A stretch of DNA of 64,000 bases from an uncultured Bacteroidales bacterium (GCA_947304185.1 CAMZAM010000005.1:42412-106411); one strand, 5' to 3'; shown: positions 34,901 through 44,697, numbered from the stretch's first letter. Notes: generated by a model not told the origin, from the letters alone. Numbers and translations are program-made.

Positions 34901-36019
34901 TGCACAGAAGAACCATATGAAGGCAATTATTGTGTTAAGTCTGGCAGCATCGGCGATAATTCTGAGACTATGTTAAGTTTAACATTTGAAGTGTCAACTG
35001 CCGACTCTATCGCATTCTACTACAAAGTGTCTTCGGAGAGCGGCTACGATAAGCTTTACTTCTACATCGACAACCAGGAAAAGAACAACTGGTCGGGTAA
35101 TGTATCATGGACAAGAGCTCAATTTGCAGTGACTGCCGGCACACACACATTCAAGTGGAAATACAAGAAAGACACCAGTGTCGCTAGCGGTAGCGACTGC
35201 GCATGGATTGACTTCGTCATCCTCCCTGTCGACAGAAATCTCGCTGTCAGCGCAGGTTCAGACATTAGCATCTGCACCGACGAGACAGCTCATCTCAATG
35301 GCTTTGTCGCTAACCAGACTTCATTGCAATGGACAACAGCCGGTGACGGTACCTTCGACGATGCCACAAGCGTGACAGCAATTTATACTCCTGGTACTCA
35401 GGATATTGCAAACGGCGGTACTACCCTCACCTTGACAGCACACAAAAACAGCGAAATGATATCTGATGACGTAGAATTGTCATTCGTCGATGAGCCAGTC
35501 GCAACAGGTACTGAGTCGTTCACAGCAATGGTTGTAGAACCATTCGAAGTGGAAGTGAACATTGAGAATCTCGGTGTCTTCACCGGTTGGACGACATCAG
35601 GAACAGGCACATTCGCCAACCCGATGGCATTACAGACAACATACACTCCATCTGCTGCCGATTATGACCTCCACGACATCGTTCTCACAGCAGAATACAC
35701 CGGTTGTGGATACAAGACATATCAGTTTGAGGTGAACGTACATTTCGCACAGGATAATGTCGAAAACCTCAACGAGGCTCAGATGAACATCCATCCGAAC
35801 CCGACTAACGATGTAATCAACATCACTATTGATAATGTCACATCGAATATCGACATCGTTATCTACAACAATGTCGGTCAGATGGTCTATGTTAAGAGTG
35901 ACTCGTCGGACAACGGATACCATGCGACTATCAATCTCGGTGAGCTCTCCAGCGGCGCTTACATCCTTCAGGTGAGAAGCGATGAAAACGTCTGGACTAA
36001 GAGAATCATCAAGAAATAA
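31913..36019 (+). CDS. Gingipain-like C25 cysteine peptidase with T9SS sorting domain
   Basis: A 1368-residue secreted peptidase. Order: signal peptide (1-26), propeptide (~27-235), C25 catalytic domain (~245-610) with the catalytic dyad in QHRDHG (His498) and INCLTG (Cys531), an Ig-like domain, CARDB-like beta domains (~770-985, with NGNGRLDPGETARLRFTVKN), a jelly-roll 'choice-of-anchor' domain (~990-1095, DFESGSLDPTKWTN), PKD-like modules (DISICTDETAHLNGF, TTAGDGTFDDATS), and a C-terminal T9SS sorting domain (last ~75: NIHPNPTNDVINI...WTKRIIKK). Founders are gingipains (Arg/Lys specific); specificity here cannot be read. It sits between rnfA and an antiporter gene and is a paralogue of the protein at 38281. 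Confidence 0.93.
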   Translation: MKKTNFLRLVSMALLMLGMTTALTAQEVRTFSFNHEGKAGIRMIEQTRGNVALEYNLDEMSLTSFTYNGEEMQTIGIADISLPNGKGLPNVPSYSRAIAIPQGAQAVLHVVSYEQQVIDDVNVEPSLGVQVENEEPDMNYTKDMKVYAENAFYPTEFASVSEPSSIRGVDIVNLSINPVRFNPVTKQAIVYHNIEVEVEFVGGNGQFGDNRLRSRYFDPILAQNIMNYNSLPVIDYEARMQDWVRNNREGYEYIIIIPNNDGFVEPANRLKEYRMQQGILTEVFRLDEIPATTTAMMKTWFHNAYNNWEIAPVAVLLFADHNTNMGQGIPAEEIYHSSSYGNCITDNQYADVTGDKLPEMIFSRLIAANPTEAAMMADKQIEYEYTNPNMDANSYNVPVTALGWQTERWFQLCSEVVGGYFRSEGKNPLRINCIYQGTPGSSWSSAQNTAQVVSYFGPTGTNYIPQTPDQLGGFNGGTPEQIVTAINQGTMLVQHRDHGLETGWGEPAFRNSHVAQLNNVGKMPFVFSINCLTGQFDLGSGPCFAEAFMRHTYNGQNAGAVGLICPTDVSYSFVNDALVWGIYDQFEPEFMPTLPSNTNNHVYDKRGNWFPAFGLVAGKYFLAETSWPYNDGSKIITYQMFTAHCDAFLRLYSEVPQTMTVQHQSVQLAGLNSIQITAPEGAMIALTTGEGENVQIIAVAEATGAIQNIEIAPQTPPTVLHLTVTGQNYLRYEADIDVIPAEGPYIIINSYELINEASQINYGDNTGFNIQLKNVGNSQAPAGSMTITTDSEYVTITNGTANFNAINSDNTIDLNEAFDFTISEAVPNKTTIDFLVTINSGSDTYETHIVMKAFAPEFEIQTVGIREIQNGNGNGRLDPGETARLRFTVKNKGNADSQVTNATIVINNPFLELLTPATVSVDMIEADGYGHYDFEVLVGNAPAGYAAEYTLNVASGVYTDTKDFMSKIGLNVEDFESGSLDPTKWTNSNSQSPWAICTEEPYEGNYCVKSGSIGDNSETMLSLTFEVSTADSIAFYYKVSSESGYDKLYFYIDNQEKNNWSGNVSWTRAQFAVTAGTHTFKWKYKKDTSVASGSDCAWIDFVILPVDRNLAVSAGSDISICTDETAHLNGFVANQTSLQWTTAGDGTFDDATSVTAIYTPGTQDIANGGTTLTLTAHKNSEMISDDVELSFVDEPVATGTESFTAMVVEPFEVEVNIENLGVFTGWTTSGTGTFANPMALQTTYTPSAADYDLHDIVLTAEYTGCGYKTYQFEVNVHFAQDNVENLNEAQMNIHPNPTNDVINITIDNVTSNIDIVIYNNVGQMVYVKSDSSDNGYHATINLGELSSGAYILQVRSDENVWTKRIIKK

Positions 36020-36028
36020 GGTTTAAAA

Positions 36029-38263
36029 ATGGAAGGAGTACCAGCATTATTCTTCGATTTAGCCCTGATACTCATCACGGCTGGTGTCACCACTGTCATT
36101 TTCAAGTGGTTAAAGCAGCCTTTGGTGCTGGGATATATAGTGGCCGGATTCCTTATCGGACCGCACTTCACCTACTTCCCTGTCGTGGAAGACCCCAGCA
36201 GCGTCGAGACATGGAGCGAGATCGGAATGGTATTCCTTCTGTTTGCCATTGGACTTGAGTTTTCCTTCAAAAAACTGAAACAGGTGGGCGGTCCGGGCGC
36301 CATCATGGTGCTCACGGAGCTTATCATCATGTTCACCACAGGCTTTTTTGTGGGAAAACTCTTCGGATGGCAGAAGATGAACTGCATCTTCCTAGGATGT
36401 ATGCTGTCCATCTCCTCGACGAGCATCATAGTCAAGGCTTTTGACGATCTAAAGCTTAAAAACGAGAAATTCACACCGCACGTCATCGGGGCGCTGGTGG
36501 TGGAAGATCTTGTGGCCGTCATACTGATGGTTATCCTCTCGACATTATCGGTTGGTAACACCTTCGACGGCGGCGAGCTGGTGCTCAGCATGGTAAAACT
36601 CATGTTTTTCCTGATAATATGGTTTATCTTCGGCATCTACCTGATTCCTTCTTTCTTAAGATTGATAAGGAAGTTCATGACTGGAGAGACGTTGGTCATC
36701 ATATCGATTGGACTATGTTTCATGATGGTCATGCTTGCCAACTATGCCGGATTCTCGTCGGCTCTCGGCGCATTCGTAATGGGATCAATCCTTGCGGAGA
36801 CGATAGAAGCCGATATCATTCATAAACTCATCACCCCGATAAAAAACCTTTTTGCAGCGATTTTCTTCGTCTCGGTAGGTATGATGGTCGATCCGAAGAT
36901 ACTGGTCGACTACACTTGGCCAGTGGTCATCATAGCACTTACCGTGATGATTGTCAAGACTTTAAGTGCTACCGTCGGTATGCTTATCTCTGGCAGGGAC
37001 ATCCACACCTCGATGAAAGCAGGTTTCTGTTTCTGTCAGATAGGTGAGTTCTCGTTTATCATCGCTACCTTAGGCTTAAGCTTTAAAGTCATCGACGAAT
37101 TCCTCTACCCTATCATCGTCACCGTATCCATCGTGACGACGTTCTTCACACCTTATATAATACGTCTCGCCGACCCGTTATACAACTGGATAAACCCAAA
37201 GATTCCGGAGAGATGGAAACAGGCGATGTCGAACTACTCGCAAGGCTTTAAGGTGAGTGAGAACACCACGTTGACGTTCAAGACTTTCGTCGTCAACCAA
37301 TTTAAAAACATGCTGATCTACGGATGCATCATCTTCGCACTTGCGCTGATATGCTTCTCGATTGGACCTTTCATCATAAAAAACATTGCAGGCATCTGGG
37401 GAGGCCTGATATCGATCGCAGTGACGCTGGTCGTCGTGTCGCCATTTATCTGGGCGATGGCGTTCAAATACCGAATCTCCCTGACAAACTCCAGGCTGAT
37501 ATCAAAAAACGCTTTCGAGCGCCATGTTATCGCCATCATCTTCGTTTTGAGATATATCATCGCATTAGCGATAATAACATATATTATAAGACATTTCATC
37601 ACCATCAATTTCTTTGCCGCATTGGGAATCGCAATAGGCTTCTCGCTCATCCTCGCCTTCTCTAACGGCATAATGAAGTTTTATGATAAGTTGGAGAAGA
37701 ACTTCATGGACAACCTCAATAAACGCCAGAAACAGGCCTCGTTTATCGTCCCGGAAGTGCTTCAACAGAATTTCCATCTAGAAAAAGTGATTGTGAGCCC
37801 TCTCAGTCAAGTGGTAGGCAAGCAACTTAAAAATACAGTGTTCCGCAGCCAATACAAGGTAAGTGTAGTTTGCATTGAACGCGGAAAGAACATCTACGAT
37901 CTTCCCGACAAAGACATGGTCTTTTATCCTTACGATAAAGTGACTTTTGTGGGAAACTATGAAAAAATCAGTAAAGTAAGTCCAATCATCGAGGTTGAAG
38001 ACACCGAGTTGATTAGAGAGAGAGAAGGCCATGACATGAGTCTGCATTCTGTCAAGATATCAGAAAAGAGCCCGATATGCCACGTCTCGCTACTTAATTC
38101 GATGTTTAAAGACAAATACGATGCCATGGTTATTGCCATTCAGAGAGCCGACGGGTTCATTCTAAGTCCTTCAGCGTCAACAGTTTTCAGCTGCAACGAC
38201 ATAGTCTGGTTCGTCAGTTCCAACGAAGCTGCAAAAATGATTATTAAAAAAGAAGAAATTTAA
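36029..38263 (+). CDS. CPA2 cation:proton antiporter with TrkA-C domain
   Basis: A 744-residue KefB/NapA-type exchanger of the inner membrane. Residues ~5-390 form the Na/H exchanger core (12 or so helices; LGYIVAGFLIGPHF, FLLFAIGLEFSFKKL, SISSTSIIVKAFDDL, GALVVEDLVAVILM). A second hydrophobic block (~425-560) has four to five helices. Residues ~585-740 are regulatory, with an RCK/TrkA-C pattern (VSPLSQVVGKQLKN, YDKVTFVGNYEKI, a second half ending FSCNDIVWFVSS). It lies 9 nt after the first C25 gene and 17 nt before the second. It would exchange Na+ or K+ for H+, linking the two pumps' ion gradients; this coupling is inference. Confidence 0.92.
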   Translation: MEGVPALFFDLALILITAGVTTVIFKWLKQPLVLGYIVAGFLIGPHFTYFPVVEDPSSVETWSEIGMVFLLFAIGLEFSFKKLKQVGGPGAIMVLTELIIMFTTGFFVGKLFGWQKMNCIFLGCMLSISSTSIIVKAFDDLKLKNEKFTPHVIGALVVEDLVAVILMVILSTLSVGNTFDGGELVLSMVKLMFFLIIWFIFGIYLIPSFLRLIRKFMTGETLVIISIGLCFMMVMLANYAGFSSALGAFVMGSILAETIEADIIHKLITPIKNLFAAIFFVSVGMMVDPKILVDYTWPVVIIALTVMIVKTLSATVGMLISGRDIHTSMKAGFCFCQIGEFSFIIATLGLSFKVIDEFLYPIIVTVSIVTTFFTPYIIRLADPLYNWINPKIPERWKQAMSNYSQGFKVSENTTLTFKTFVVNQFKNMLIYGCIIFALALICFSIGPFIIKNIAGIWGGLISIAVTLVVVSPFIWAMAFKYRISLTNSRLISKNAFERHVIAIIFVLRYIIALAIITYIIRHFITINFFAALGIAIGFSLILAFSNGIMKFYDKLEKNFMDNLNKRQKQASFIVPEVLQQNFHLEKVIVSPLSQVVGKQLKNTVFRSQYKVSVVCIERGKNIYDLPDKDMVFYPYDKVTFVGNYEKISKVSPIIEVEDTELIREREGHDMSLHSVKISEKSPICHVSLLNSMFKDKYDAMVIAIQRADGFILSPSASTVFSCNDIVWFVSSNEAAKMIIKKEEI

Positions 38264-38280
38264 CATTCAAAACATATACT

Positions 38281-41200
38281 ATGAAAACAAAATCCATAAC
38301 CGCAAGAATAATTATTGCCACGATAGTCTTACTATCGTCATTATCAGCAATAGCTCAGACTTTCGAGATTGTGAACAACAACCGTTCCAACCTCGAGCTG
38401 AGGCTAAAGGTTAATGAATTCACGCTTGAAGACAGCAATGTCGACGGTGTTGAAGGTCAGTTTATCACCCTCAACGGCATCTTCCTGCCCAACGTGGCTG
38501 GAATGCCCGATTTGCCAGTAGTATCACGCTATGTGGCCATCCCACGAGGCGCTGATGTCAATCTGATTGTAAAAAATCAAGTCACGGAGACGATTTCCGA
38601 TGTAGACATCATGCCGGCTCCTGAGCTCCCTCTTGACGATAACAGGGCTCCGATGAGATATGAACGCAACGAGGAAGTGTATTCGGCTAACGCCTTCTAC
38701 CCTGCCAATCCAATCATGACCTCACAGCCGATGAAGATACGTGACGTTGACGTCGTTATCGTCAGCGTTACGCCATTCCAATACAACCCTGTCACCAAGG
38801 AACTCGTGGTGACGCGAGATCTTGACTTTGAAGTCGCTTTTGAAGGTGGTGACGGCGTGTTTGGTGGCGACCCTCGTTATCGCAGTGCAGCATGGGATCA
38901 TATCATCCGCGACATGGTCATCAACGAGAGCATACTGCCCGACACTGACTATCAGGGCTTCATCAAAGAAGCAGTGCAACGTCGTGACACAGGCTGTGAG
39001 TATCTCATCATCACTCCTGATGATCCTGACTTCATAGCTTTAGCCGACAGTATCAAGCTTTTCCGCAACCAGCAAGGTATCTTGACCGACGTGGTTACGG
39101 TGACTGAATGTGGCGGGAACACCCAGTCACATATCCGTAGCTATATCCAAAACGCCTATAACAACTGGGATATCCCGGTATCTGCTGTGCTTCTGCTTGG
39201 CGACCACAACGAAGACGGCACTAAAGGCATAGTATCTTATACAATGAACAACCACCCGGGAGGCGACGGATATAATCCATACATCTCCGATAATAAATAT
39301 GGCGACGTCAATGGTGACCATCTCCCTGAAGTAGTCATGGGACGTATCACAGGTCGCGACTACGATGAGATGTATCACATGATTAACAAGGACTTACAGT
39401 ACGAGCGTCATCCTTACACCGACCATCATTTCTACGATAAGCCTATCACCGCCATGGGATTCCAGCTTGAGAGATGGTTCCAGCTCTGCTCTGAAATCGT
39501 CAATGGATTCTGGGAACATGAGCTTGGCAAGCATCCTGTGCGTATCAACGCTATCTATCAAGGCACACCTGGCAACAGCTGGTCGTCGGCACAGAGGACC
39601 AGTACCATCGTCAACTATTTCGGACCTAACGGCCTGGGATATATTCCTCAAAACATGTCGCATCTCACCGACTGGGACGGCGACGGCAACATGATCAACG
39701 ATGCTATCAATGCAGGTGCTTTCATCATACAGCACCGCGACCACGGTAATGAAGAAGTATGGGGTGAGCCATCATATAACATCGGCTATATCAACCGTCT
39801 GGTTAATCCTGACCTCACTTTCGTGATGTCGAACAACTGCTTGACTGGTCGCTTCAACTATGGTGGCGTCAACGGACAGTGCTTCGCCGAAGCCTTCCAT
39901 CGTCATCAGTATGGCGCTCTGGGCATCGTAGCGGCAACACAAGTCTCCTACTCCTTCGTCAACGACGTTTATGTGTGGGGCGCTTACGACAATATGTGGC
40001 CTGATTTCATGCCTACATACGGAACACAGCATCCGACTGCATTCGTGTTGCCGGCCTATGCCAATGCTTCAGGAAAATTCTTCCTGAGCCAGTCGAACTG
40101 GACCGATGGTAGCGTGAAAGAAATAACATATTACCTCTTCCATCATCATGGCGATGTATATATGAATCTCTATACCGAGATGCCACAGGAACTCGATGTG
40201 ACATTAATTCCTGTCGTGACGGCTGGCATTGATCAATGTGAGATTACCGCGACCGCTGGTGCTACAATTTGTATATCAAAAGGTAACGAAATACTTGGAT
40301 TGGCAACAGCCACCGGTGAGCCACAGATAGTAAGCATCACCCAGCAAATCCCAGGCGAAGAGCTTACACTGACAATCACAAAACAGGATTATTACAGATA
40401 TGTCAGAAAAATCACTGTTATCCCTAATGAAGGCCCTTACATTATCTTCAGCAGCTGTGAGGTGAACGATACAGACGGTAACAGTCAGCTCGATTTCGAT
40501 GAGAGCGTAAGCCTCAACGTATCCTTGCACAACGTAGGCTCCGAAAGCATCCAGAATGTCAATGTTGAGCTTACATCAGATTCTCCATATGTGATAATCA
40601 ATTCAAGTTCAACAACTTACGATGCCTTCAACCCGAATGAGATAGTAAGCAAGAACAACGCTTTCGCTATACAGGTCACCGATGATGTGCCGGATCAGAC
40701 AAAGATTTGGTTCCATCTCACCATGAGCAACGGAACTAATTCATACTCAGACGATTTCTGCCTCGTCGCAAATGCGCCTTCATTCAAGGTCACACATCTC
40801 AGCTTTGCTGATGCTGACGGCAATCCAACCGACAGATTATATAAAGGTGAGACATCAAGAATGACGTATACCGTTAAAAATCAAGGACATAGCAACAGTC
40901 ATAGTGTTAATCATCAGATTCTTATCGATGCGCCTATCATCATTTACGATGAGCCGCTTATTACCACCGAAGGAATCGCCGCCAACGACAGTATCGACGT
41001 GACTTTCATCGTGACTGTGAGCAACAATGCTCCAGATGGTGCCATCCTTGACGATTACATGAGAGTTACATCCAGCGGCTATACAGAGCTGTACCAAACG
41101 ACCATTCCACTTGGCAATTGCACCGAGAACTTTGAAAATGAAGAGCTTAGCCCATTGTTCAGATGGAGCAATTCAGGCTCTTCTCCATGGTTCAAAGACG

Positions 41201-41781
41201 ATACAGACCCTTACGAAGGCAATTATTGCTATACTGGAGCGTCATCATCGTCAGGAGTTAATTCAAAACTTGCTGCTGCTGTAGAAGTAGAAATGGACGA
41301 CAAAGTATCATTCTACTACAGAGGCTCAGGCAACTCCACAGATGAGTTTAAATTCACGTTGGATAACATAACGACTGATCTATCGTCAGATACTCAATGG
41401 AGAAAATACGAGGATAATATAACTGCCGGAACGCATCTTTTGAGATGGACATTCTCAAGAAAGAGCCATACCGATACCGGTTCAGCATCCATCGACTTAT
41501 TGAAATTACCGCCGATGCATGTAGTTATTACTGATGTTGATGAAGTTATGGAGACCGGAAACAGTGTTTTGGTCTATCCTAACCCAGGAAATAACGAATT
41601 GAACATCATAATACCTGAGAACAGCTTCTCTGAACTACAGATCTTTGATATTCAAGGCAGAATGATTCTCAAGAAAGATATCGTTGATGGCATTACCACC
41701 ATCAACACGGAAAGTCTGGCACCAGGGTTGTATTTCTGGAAAGTGGGTAACGAATCAGGTAAATGGATAAAGTCAAGATAA
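38281..41781 (+). CDS. Second gingipain-like C25 cysteine peptidase with T9SS sorting domain
   Basis: A 1166-residue paralogue of the product at 31913. Signal peptide (1-25), propeptide (~26-225), C25 catalytic domain with QHRDHG (His488) and NNCLTG (Cys520), then an Ig-like domain, CARDB-like domains (~715-935), a jelly-roll 'choice-of-anchor' domain (~940-1060; ENFENEELSPLFRWSN) and a T9SS sorting domain (~1095-1166: VYPNPGNNELNI...GKWIKSR). It lacks the PKD-like modules of the first copy, which explains the ~200-residue difference. Its last 19 nt overlap the start of nqrA in another frame, so peptidase and pump genes are translationally linked at this junction. Confidence 0.93.
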   Translation: MKTKSITARIIIATIVLLSSLSAIAQTFEIVNNNRSNLELRLKVNEFTLEDSNVDGVEGQFITLNGIFLPNVAGMPDLPVVSRYVAIPRGADVNLIVKNQVTETISDVDIMPAPELPLDDNRAPMRYERNEEVYSANAFYPANPIMTSQPMKIRDVDVVIVSVTPFQYNPVTKELVVTRDLDFEVAFEGGDGVFGGDPRYRSAAWDHIIRDMVINESILPDTDYQGFIKEAVQRRDTGCEYLIITPDDPDFIALADSIKLFRNQQGILTDVVTVTECGGNTQSHIRSYIQNAYNNWDIPVSAVLLLGDHNEDGTKGIVSYTMNNHPGGDGYNPYISDNKYGDVNGDHLPEVVMGRITGRDYDEMYHMINKDLQYERHPYTDHHFYDKPITAMGFQLERWFQLCSEIVNGFWEHELGKHPVRINAIYQGTPGNSWSSAQRTSTIVNYFGPNGLGYIPQNMSHLTDWDGDGNMINDAINAGAFIIQHRDHGNEEVWGEPSYNIGYINRLVNPDLTFVMSNNCLTGRFNYGGVNGQCFAEAFHRHQYGALGIVAATQVSYSFVNDVYVWGAYDNMWPDFMPTYGTQHPTAFVLPAYANASGKFFLSQSNWTDGSVKEITYYLFHHHGDVYMNLYTEMPQELDVTLIPVVTAGIDQCEITATAGATICISKGNEILGLATATGEPQIVSITQQIPGEELTLTITKQDYYRYVRKITVIPNEGPYIIFSSCEVNDTDGNSQLDFDESVSLNVSLHNVGSESIQNVNVELTSDSPYVIINSSSTTYDAFNPNEIVSKNNAFAIQVTDDVPDQTKIWFHLTMSNGTNSYSDDFCLVANAPSFKVTHLSFADADGNPTDRLYKGETSRMTYTVKNQGHSNSHSVNHQILIDAPIIIYDEPLITTEGIAANDSIDVTFIVTVSNNAPDGAILDDYMRVTSSGYTELYQTTIPLGNCTENFENEELSPLFRWSNSGSSPWFKDDTDPYEGNYCYTGASSSSGVNSKLAAAVEVEMDDKVSFYYRGSGNSTDEFKFTLDNITTDLSSDTQWRKYEDNITAGTHLLRWTFSRKSHTDTGSASIDLLKLPPMHVVITDVDEVMETGNSVLVYPNPGNNELNIIIPENSFSELQIFDIQGRMILKKDIVDGITTINTESLAPGLYFWKVGNESGKWIKSR

Positions 41782-43016
41782 GAAAAGGTCTAAATATACG
41801 TCTCGCAGGCGAGCCCCTGAAGAAACTCGAAAGCTACGAACCAACGTTCTGTGCGCTCAAACCGTCAGATTTTATTGGCGTTGCACCGAAGATGGATGTA
41901 GCTGAAGGCGATGTGGTGAAAGTCGGTAGTGTGTTGTTTCATGACAAGAACAACGAACGGATTGTGTTCACCTCCCCTGTCTCGGGCAAGGTGAAAGCCA
42001 TCGTCCGAGGCGAGAAACGCGCTATTTTGCGAGTCATAGTGGAATCGGATGGTAAAAATGAATCCATCGATTTCAGCGATATTACCGATCCTATTGACAG
42101 AATGTTACGTAGCGGCGTCTGGCCCGTGCTACGCCAGCGTCCGTATGCCACGATAGCGAACCCATCCGACAAGCCGAAACATATCTTCGTTTCGATGTTC
42201 GACACAGCACCATTAGCACCAGATAATGATTTTATTATTGAAAATCAATATGATGCGTTAGTCGAAGGAATCAATGTTCTGTCACAATTGACTGACGGAA
42301 ATGTTTATATAAATGTCAATCATGATATCAAACAGAATTTCCCTAAAAATGTGATCGTGACACAATTCAGCGGACCGCATCCTGCAGGAAATATAGGCAC
42401 CCAGATAAATGCGTTATCACCAATAAACAAAGGTGAAGTCGTTTGGTACTGCTACCCTCAGGGCGTCATCACTATAGGAAATCTGTTTCTAAAAGGCATT
42501 TATGACAGTTCGCGCGTAATAGCCACTACAGGCGCAGCAATGCATAACCCGCATTATTACACGACAAGAATCGGTGCCGACATCACACCGATAATAAATA
42601 TCGACGAAAACGCCCGTGTCATCAGCGGCAACGTGCTGACAGGCAGCAACATCACCGACGATGGCTTCTTAGGCTTCTACGACAGCCAGGTCACGGCGAT
42701 ACCCGAAGGCAACCATTATCGTATGTTCGGCTGGCTTCTGCCTGTGTTCAAGCGTTACACCGACACCAACACCAACGGCGACACACGTCCGTACATCATG
42801 ACTGGACAGTTTGAGCAAGTGTTTCCGTTCGACATCTACCCTATGCAGCTCATCAAGGCGTGCCTGATCAAAGACATCGACCAGATGGAAGAGTTAGGGA
42901 TTTATGAGGTTGACGCTGAAGACTTTGCTCTCTGCGAGGTCATCGACCCGTCGAAGACACCGATACAGCAGATCATTCGCGAAGGACTTGAGTTTATCAG
43001 AAAGGAGACGAGCTGA
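41763..43016 (+). CDS. nqrA: Na+-translocating NADH:quinone reductase subunit A
   Basis: Peripheral subunit of Na+-NQR, 417 residues, homologous to RnfC without its 4Fe-4S sets. Family patterns: KIRKGLNIRLAGEP at the start, GVAPKMDVAEGDVVKVG (biotinyl-lipoyl-like), FSGPHPAGNIGTQI, and the C-terminal half with ISGNVLTGSN and FPFDIYPMQLIKACLIKD. The ATG lies within the 3' end of the C25 gene (19-bp overlap) and no promoter can therefore lie between them. The stop overlaps the nqrB start. Confidence 0.96.
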   Translation: MDKVKIRKGLNIRLAGEPLKKLESYEPTFCALKPSDFIGVAPKMDVAEGDVVKVGSVLFHDKNNERIVFTSPVSGKVKAIVRGEKRAILRVIVESDGKNESIDFSDITDPIDRMLRSGVWPVLRQRPYATIANPSDKPKHIFVSMFDTAPLAPDNDFIIENQYDALVEGINVLSQLTDGNVYINVNHDIKQNFPKNVIVTQFSGPHPAGNIGTQINALSPINKGEVVWYCYPQGVITIGNLFLKGIYDSSRVIATTGAAMHNPHYYTTRIGADITPIINIDENARVISGNVLTGSNITDDGFLGFYDSQVTAIPEGNHYRMFGWLLPVFKRYTDTNTNGDTRPYIMTGQFEQVFPFDIYPMQLIKACLIKDIDQMEELGIYEVDAEDFALCEVIDPSKTPIQQIIREGLEFIRKETS

Positions 43017-44146
43017 TGGGATTGAGAAGTTATATCGATAAAATCAAGCCAAACTTCGAGCAAGGTGGCAAATTTGCCAAGTTCCACTCGACTTTCGAAG
43101 CATTTGAGACGTTTTTATACACCCCTAATAGGGTGACAAGCAACGGCGCGCATATACGCCACTATGCCGATATGAAACGTAACATGATTTACGTGCTCAT
43201 TGCCCTCATTCCATGTTTCCTCTTCGGCACATGGAACATAGGATATCAGCATTATCTCTCTCTTGGCGAAAGCGTAACCTTCTGGCAGATAATAGGTTAC
43301 GGTCTTTTAAAGATCATCCCGATTTACCTCGTCAGCTACATCGTCGGCTTAGCGATAGAGTTCACTTTTGCAGAGATACGACATGAGGAAGTCAACGAGG
43401 GCTACTTCGTCACCGGCTTCCTGATTCCTCTCATCATGCCTGCCGACGTACCGCTGTGGATGCTTGCTTTAGCTGTGGCTTTCGCAGTAATCGTTGGCAA
43501 AGAGGTGTTTGGAGGCAGTGGCATGAACGTGGTTAACCCGGCGTTGCTGGCGAGAGCGTTCCTGTTCTTCTCCTACCCTTCCAAGATGACTGGCGACAGC
43601 GTGTGGATAGCAGAAAAAGCCGACGCTTACAGCGGTGCCACGCCATTGGGAATCATCTTCAACGGAGGAAGTGTGAGTGAGCTGCCGAGTTTGATGGATA
43701 TGTTTGTAGGAACTATCCCTGGCAGCATCGGCGAGACATCAAAAATAGCGATTTTGATTGGCGCTTTATTCTTGATAGTCAATGGGATAGTGAGTCTAAG
43801 AATCATAATCTCGACATTCATAGGGGCGATAGCGATGAGTCTGCTTATCTCCGATGTCCCGTTCTACTACCATCTCATGATGGGCGGTTTCATGTTCGGC
43901 ACCTTCTTCATGGCCACTGACCCTGTAACAGCTGCACAGACCAACATCGGAAAGTGGATCTACGGCTTCCTCGTCGGAGCCATCGCGATACTGATACGTG
44001 TAGCAAATCCAGGCTATCCTGAGGGTATGATGCTCGCTATACTGCTATTGAATGTCTTCGCCCCACTCATCGACTGGTGTGTGGTGGCGTGCAATATCCG
44101 CAGACGTAAGAAACGCTGGGCAGCAGCAGAAAGGAGGATACGATGA
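43016..44146 (+). CDS. nqrB: Na+-NQR subunit B
   Basis: Membrane subunit (376 residues) carrying covalent FMN and probably part of the Na+ path. A cytosolic N-terminal segment (~1-55) precedes about ten helices. The flavinylation motif SGAT is perfect (206-209; FMN on Thr209). Conserved patterns VVGKEVFGGSGMNVVNPALLARAF and FFMATDPVTAAQT are present. Homologous to RnfD encoded at 29100. Overlaps nqrC by 4 nt. Confidence 0.96.
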   Translation: MGLRSYIDKIKPNFEQGGKFAKFHSTFEAFETFLYTPNRVTSNGAHIRHYADMKRNMIYVLIALIPCFLFGTWNIGYQHYLSLGESVTFWQIIGYGLLKIIPIYLVSYIVGLAIEFTFAEIRHEEVNEGYFVTGFLIPLIMPADVPLWMLALAVAFAVIVGKEVFGGSGMNVVNPALLARAFLFFSYPSKMTGDSVWIAEKADAYSGATPLGIIFNGGSVSELPSLMDMFVGTIPGSIGETSKIAILIGALFLIVNGIVSLRIIISTFIGAIAMSLLISDVPFYYHLMMGGFMFGTFFMATDPVTAAQTNIGKWIYGFLVGAIAILIRVANPGYPEGMMLAILLLNVFAPLIDWCVVACNIRRRKKRWAAAERRIR

Positions 44147-44697
44147 ACGACCGTTATATCTTCCGTTATATCATTATCCTTGTGGCGATAGTTTCGATAT
44201 TGCTGTCGGCAGCGGCAATGTGGCTACAGCCATATCAGAAGCGCAACGAGCTTAACGAGCAACGTATAAACATCTTGAAAGCAGCAGGAATCACTGGTGT
44301 TGACAACAAAAACGCCGAGCAGCTTTTCGGGCAGCATTGCACTGCCGAGCACGATGGCGATCTACCTTATTATGTAATAGACGATCACATCACCGTTGTG
44401 CCGATGCGTGGAAACGGTCTCTGGGGTCCGATTTGGGGCTATTTAGGCCTCTCCGACGACCTCCAGACTGTTGTGGGCGCTGTGTTCGATCACAAGTCGG
44501 AAACGCCGGGATTAGGCGCTGAGATAACGACAGAGCAATATCAAAGTCAGTACGACGGAAAACAATTGTTAAGAGACAACGACAACATCTCCGTTGATGT
44601 AGATGCCATTGCAGGCGCCACACGGACCTCGAAAGGCGTCGAAGAGATGATTGACCGCACATTGAAAACGTATATACCTTATCTTGAGAAGCAATGA
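44143..44697 (+). CDS. nqrC: Na+-NQR subunit C
   Basis: Periplasmic FMN subunit anchored by one N-terminal helix (~7-27). At 184 residues it is shorter than Vibrio NqrC (~260), lacking part of the insert before the flavin domain. [19 protein letters not shown] and [12 protein letters not shown] are family motifs. The flavinylation site reads AGAT (157-160, Thr160), with Ala in place of the first Ser. Overlaps nqrB and nqrD by 4 nt each. Confidence 0.95.
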   Translation: MNDRYIFRYIIILVAIVSILLSAAAMWLQPYQKRNELNEQRINILKAAGITGVDNKNAEQLFGQHCTAEHDGDLPYYVIDDHITVVPMRGNGLWGPIWGYLGLSDDLQTVVGAVFDHKSETPGLGAEITTEQYQSQYDGKQLLRDNDNISVDVDAIAGATRTSKGVEEMIDRTLKTYIPYLEKQ

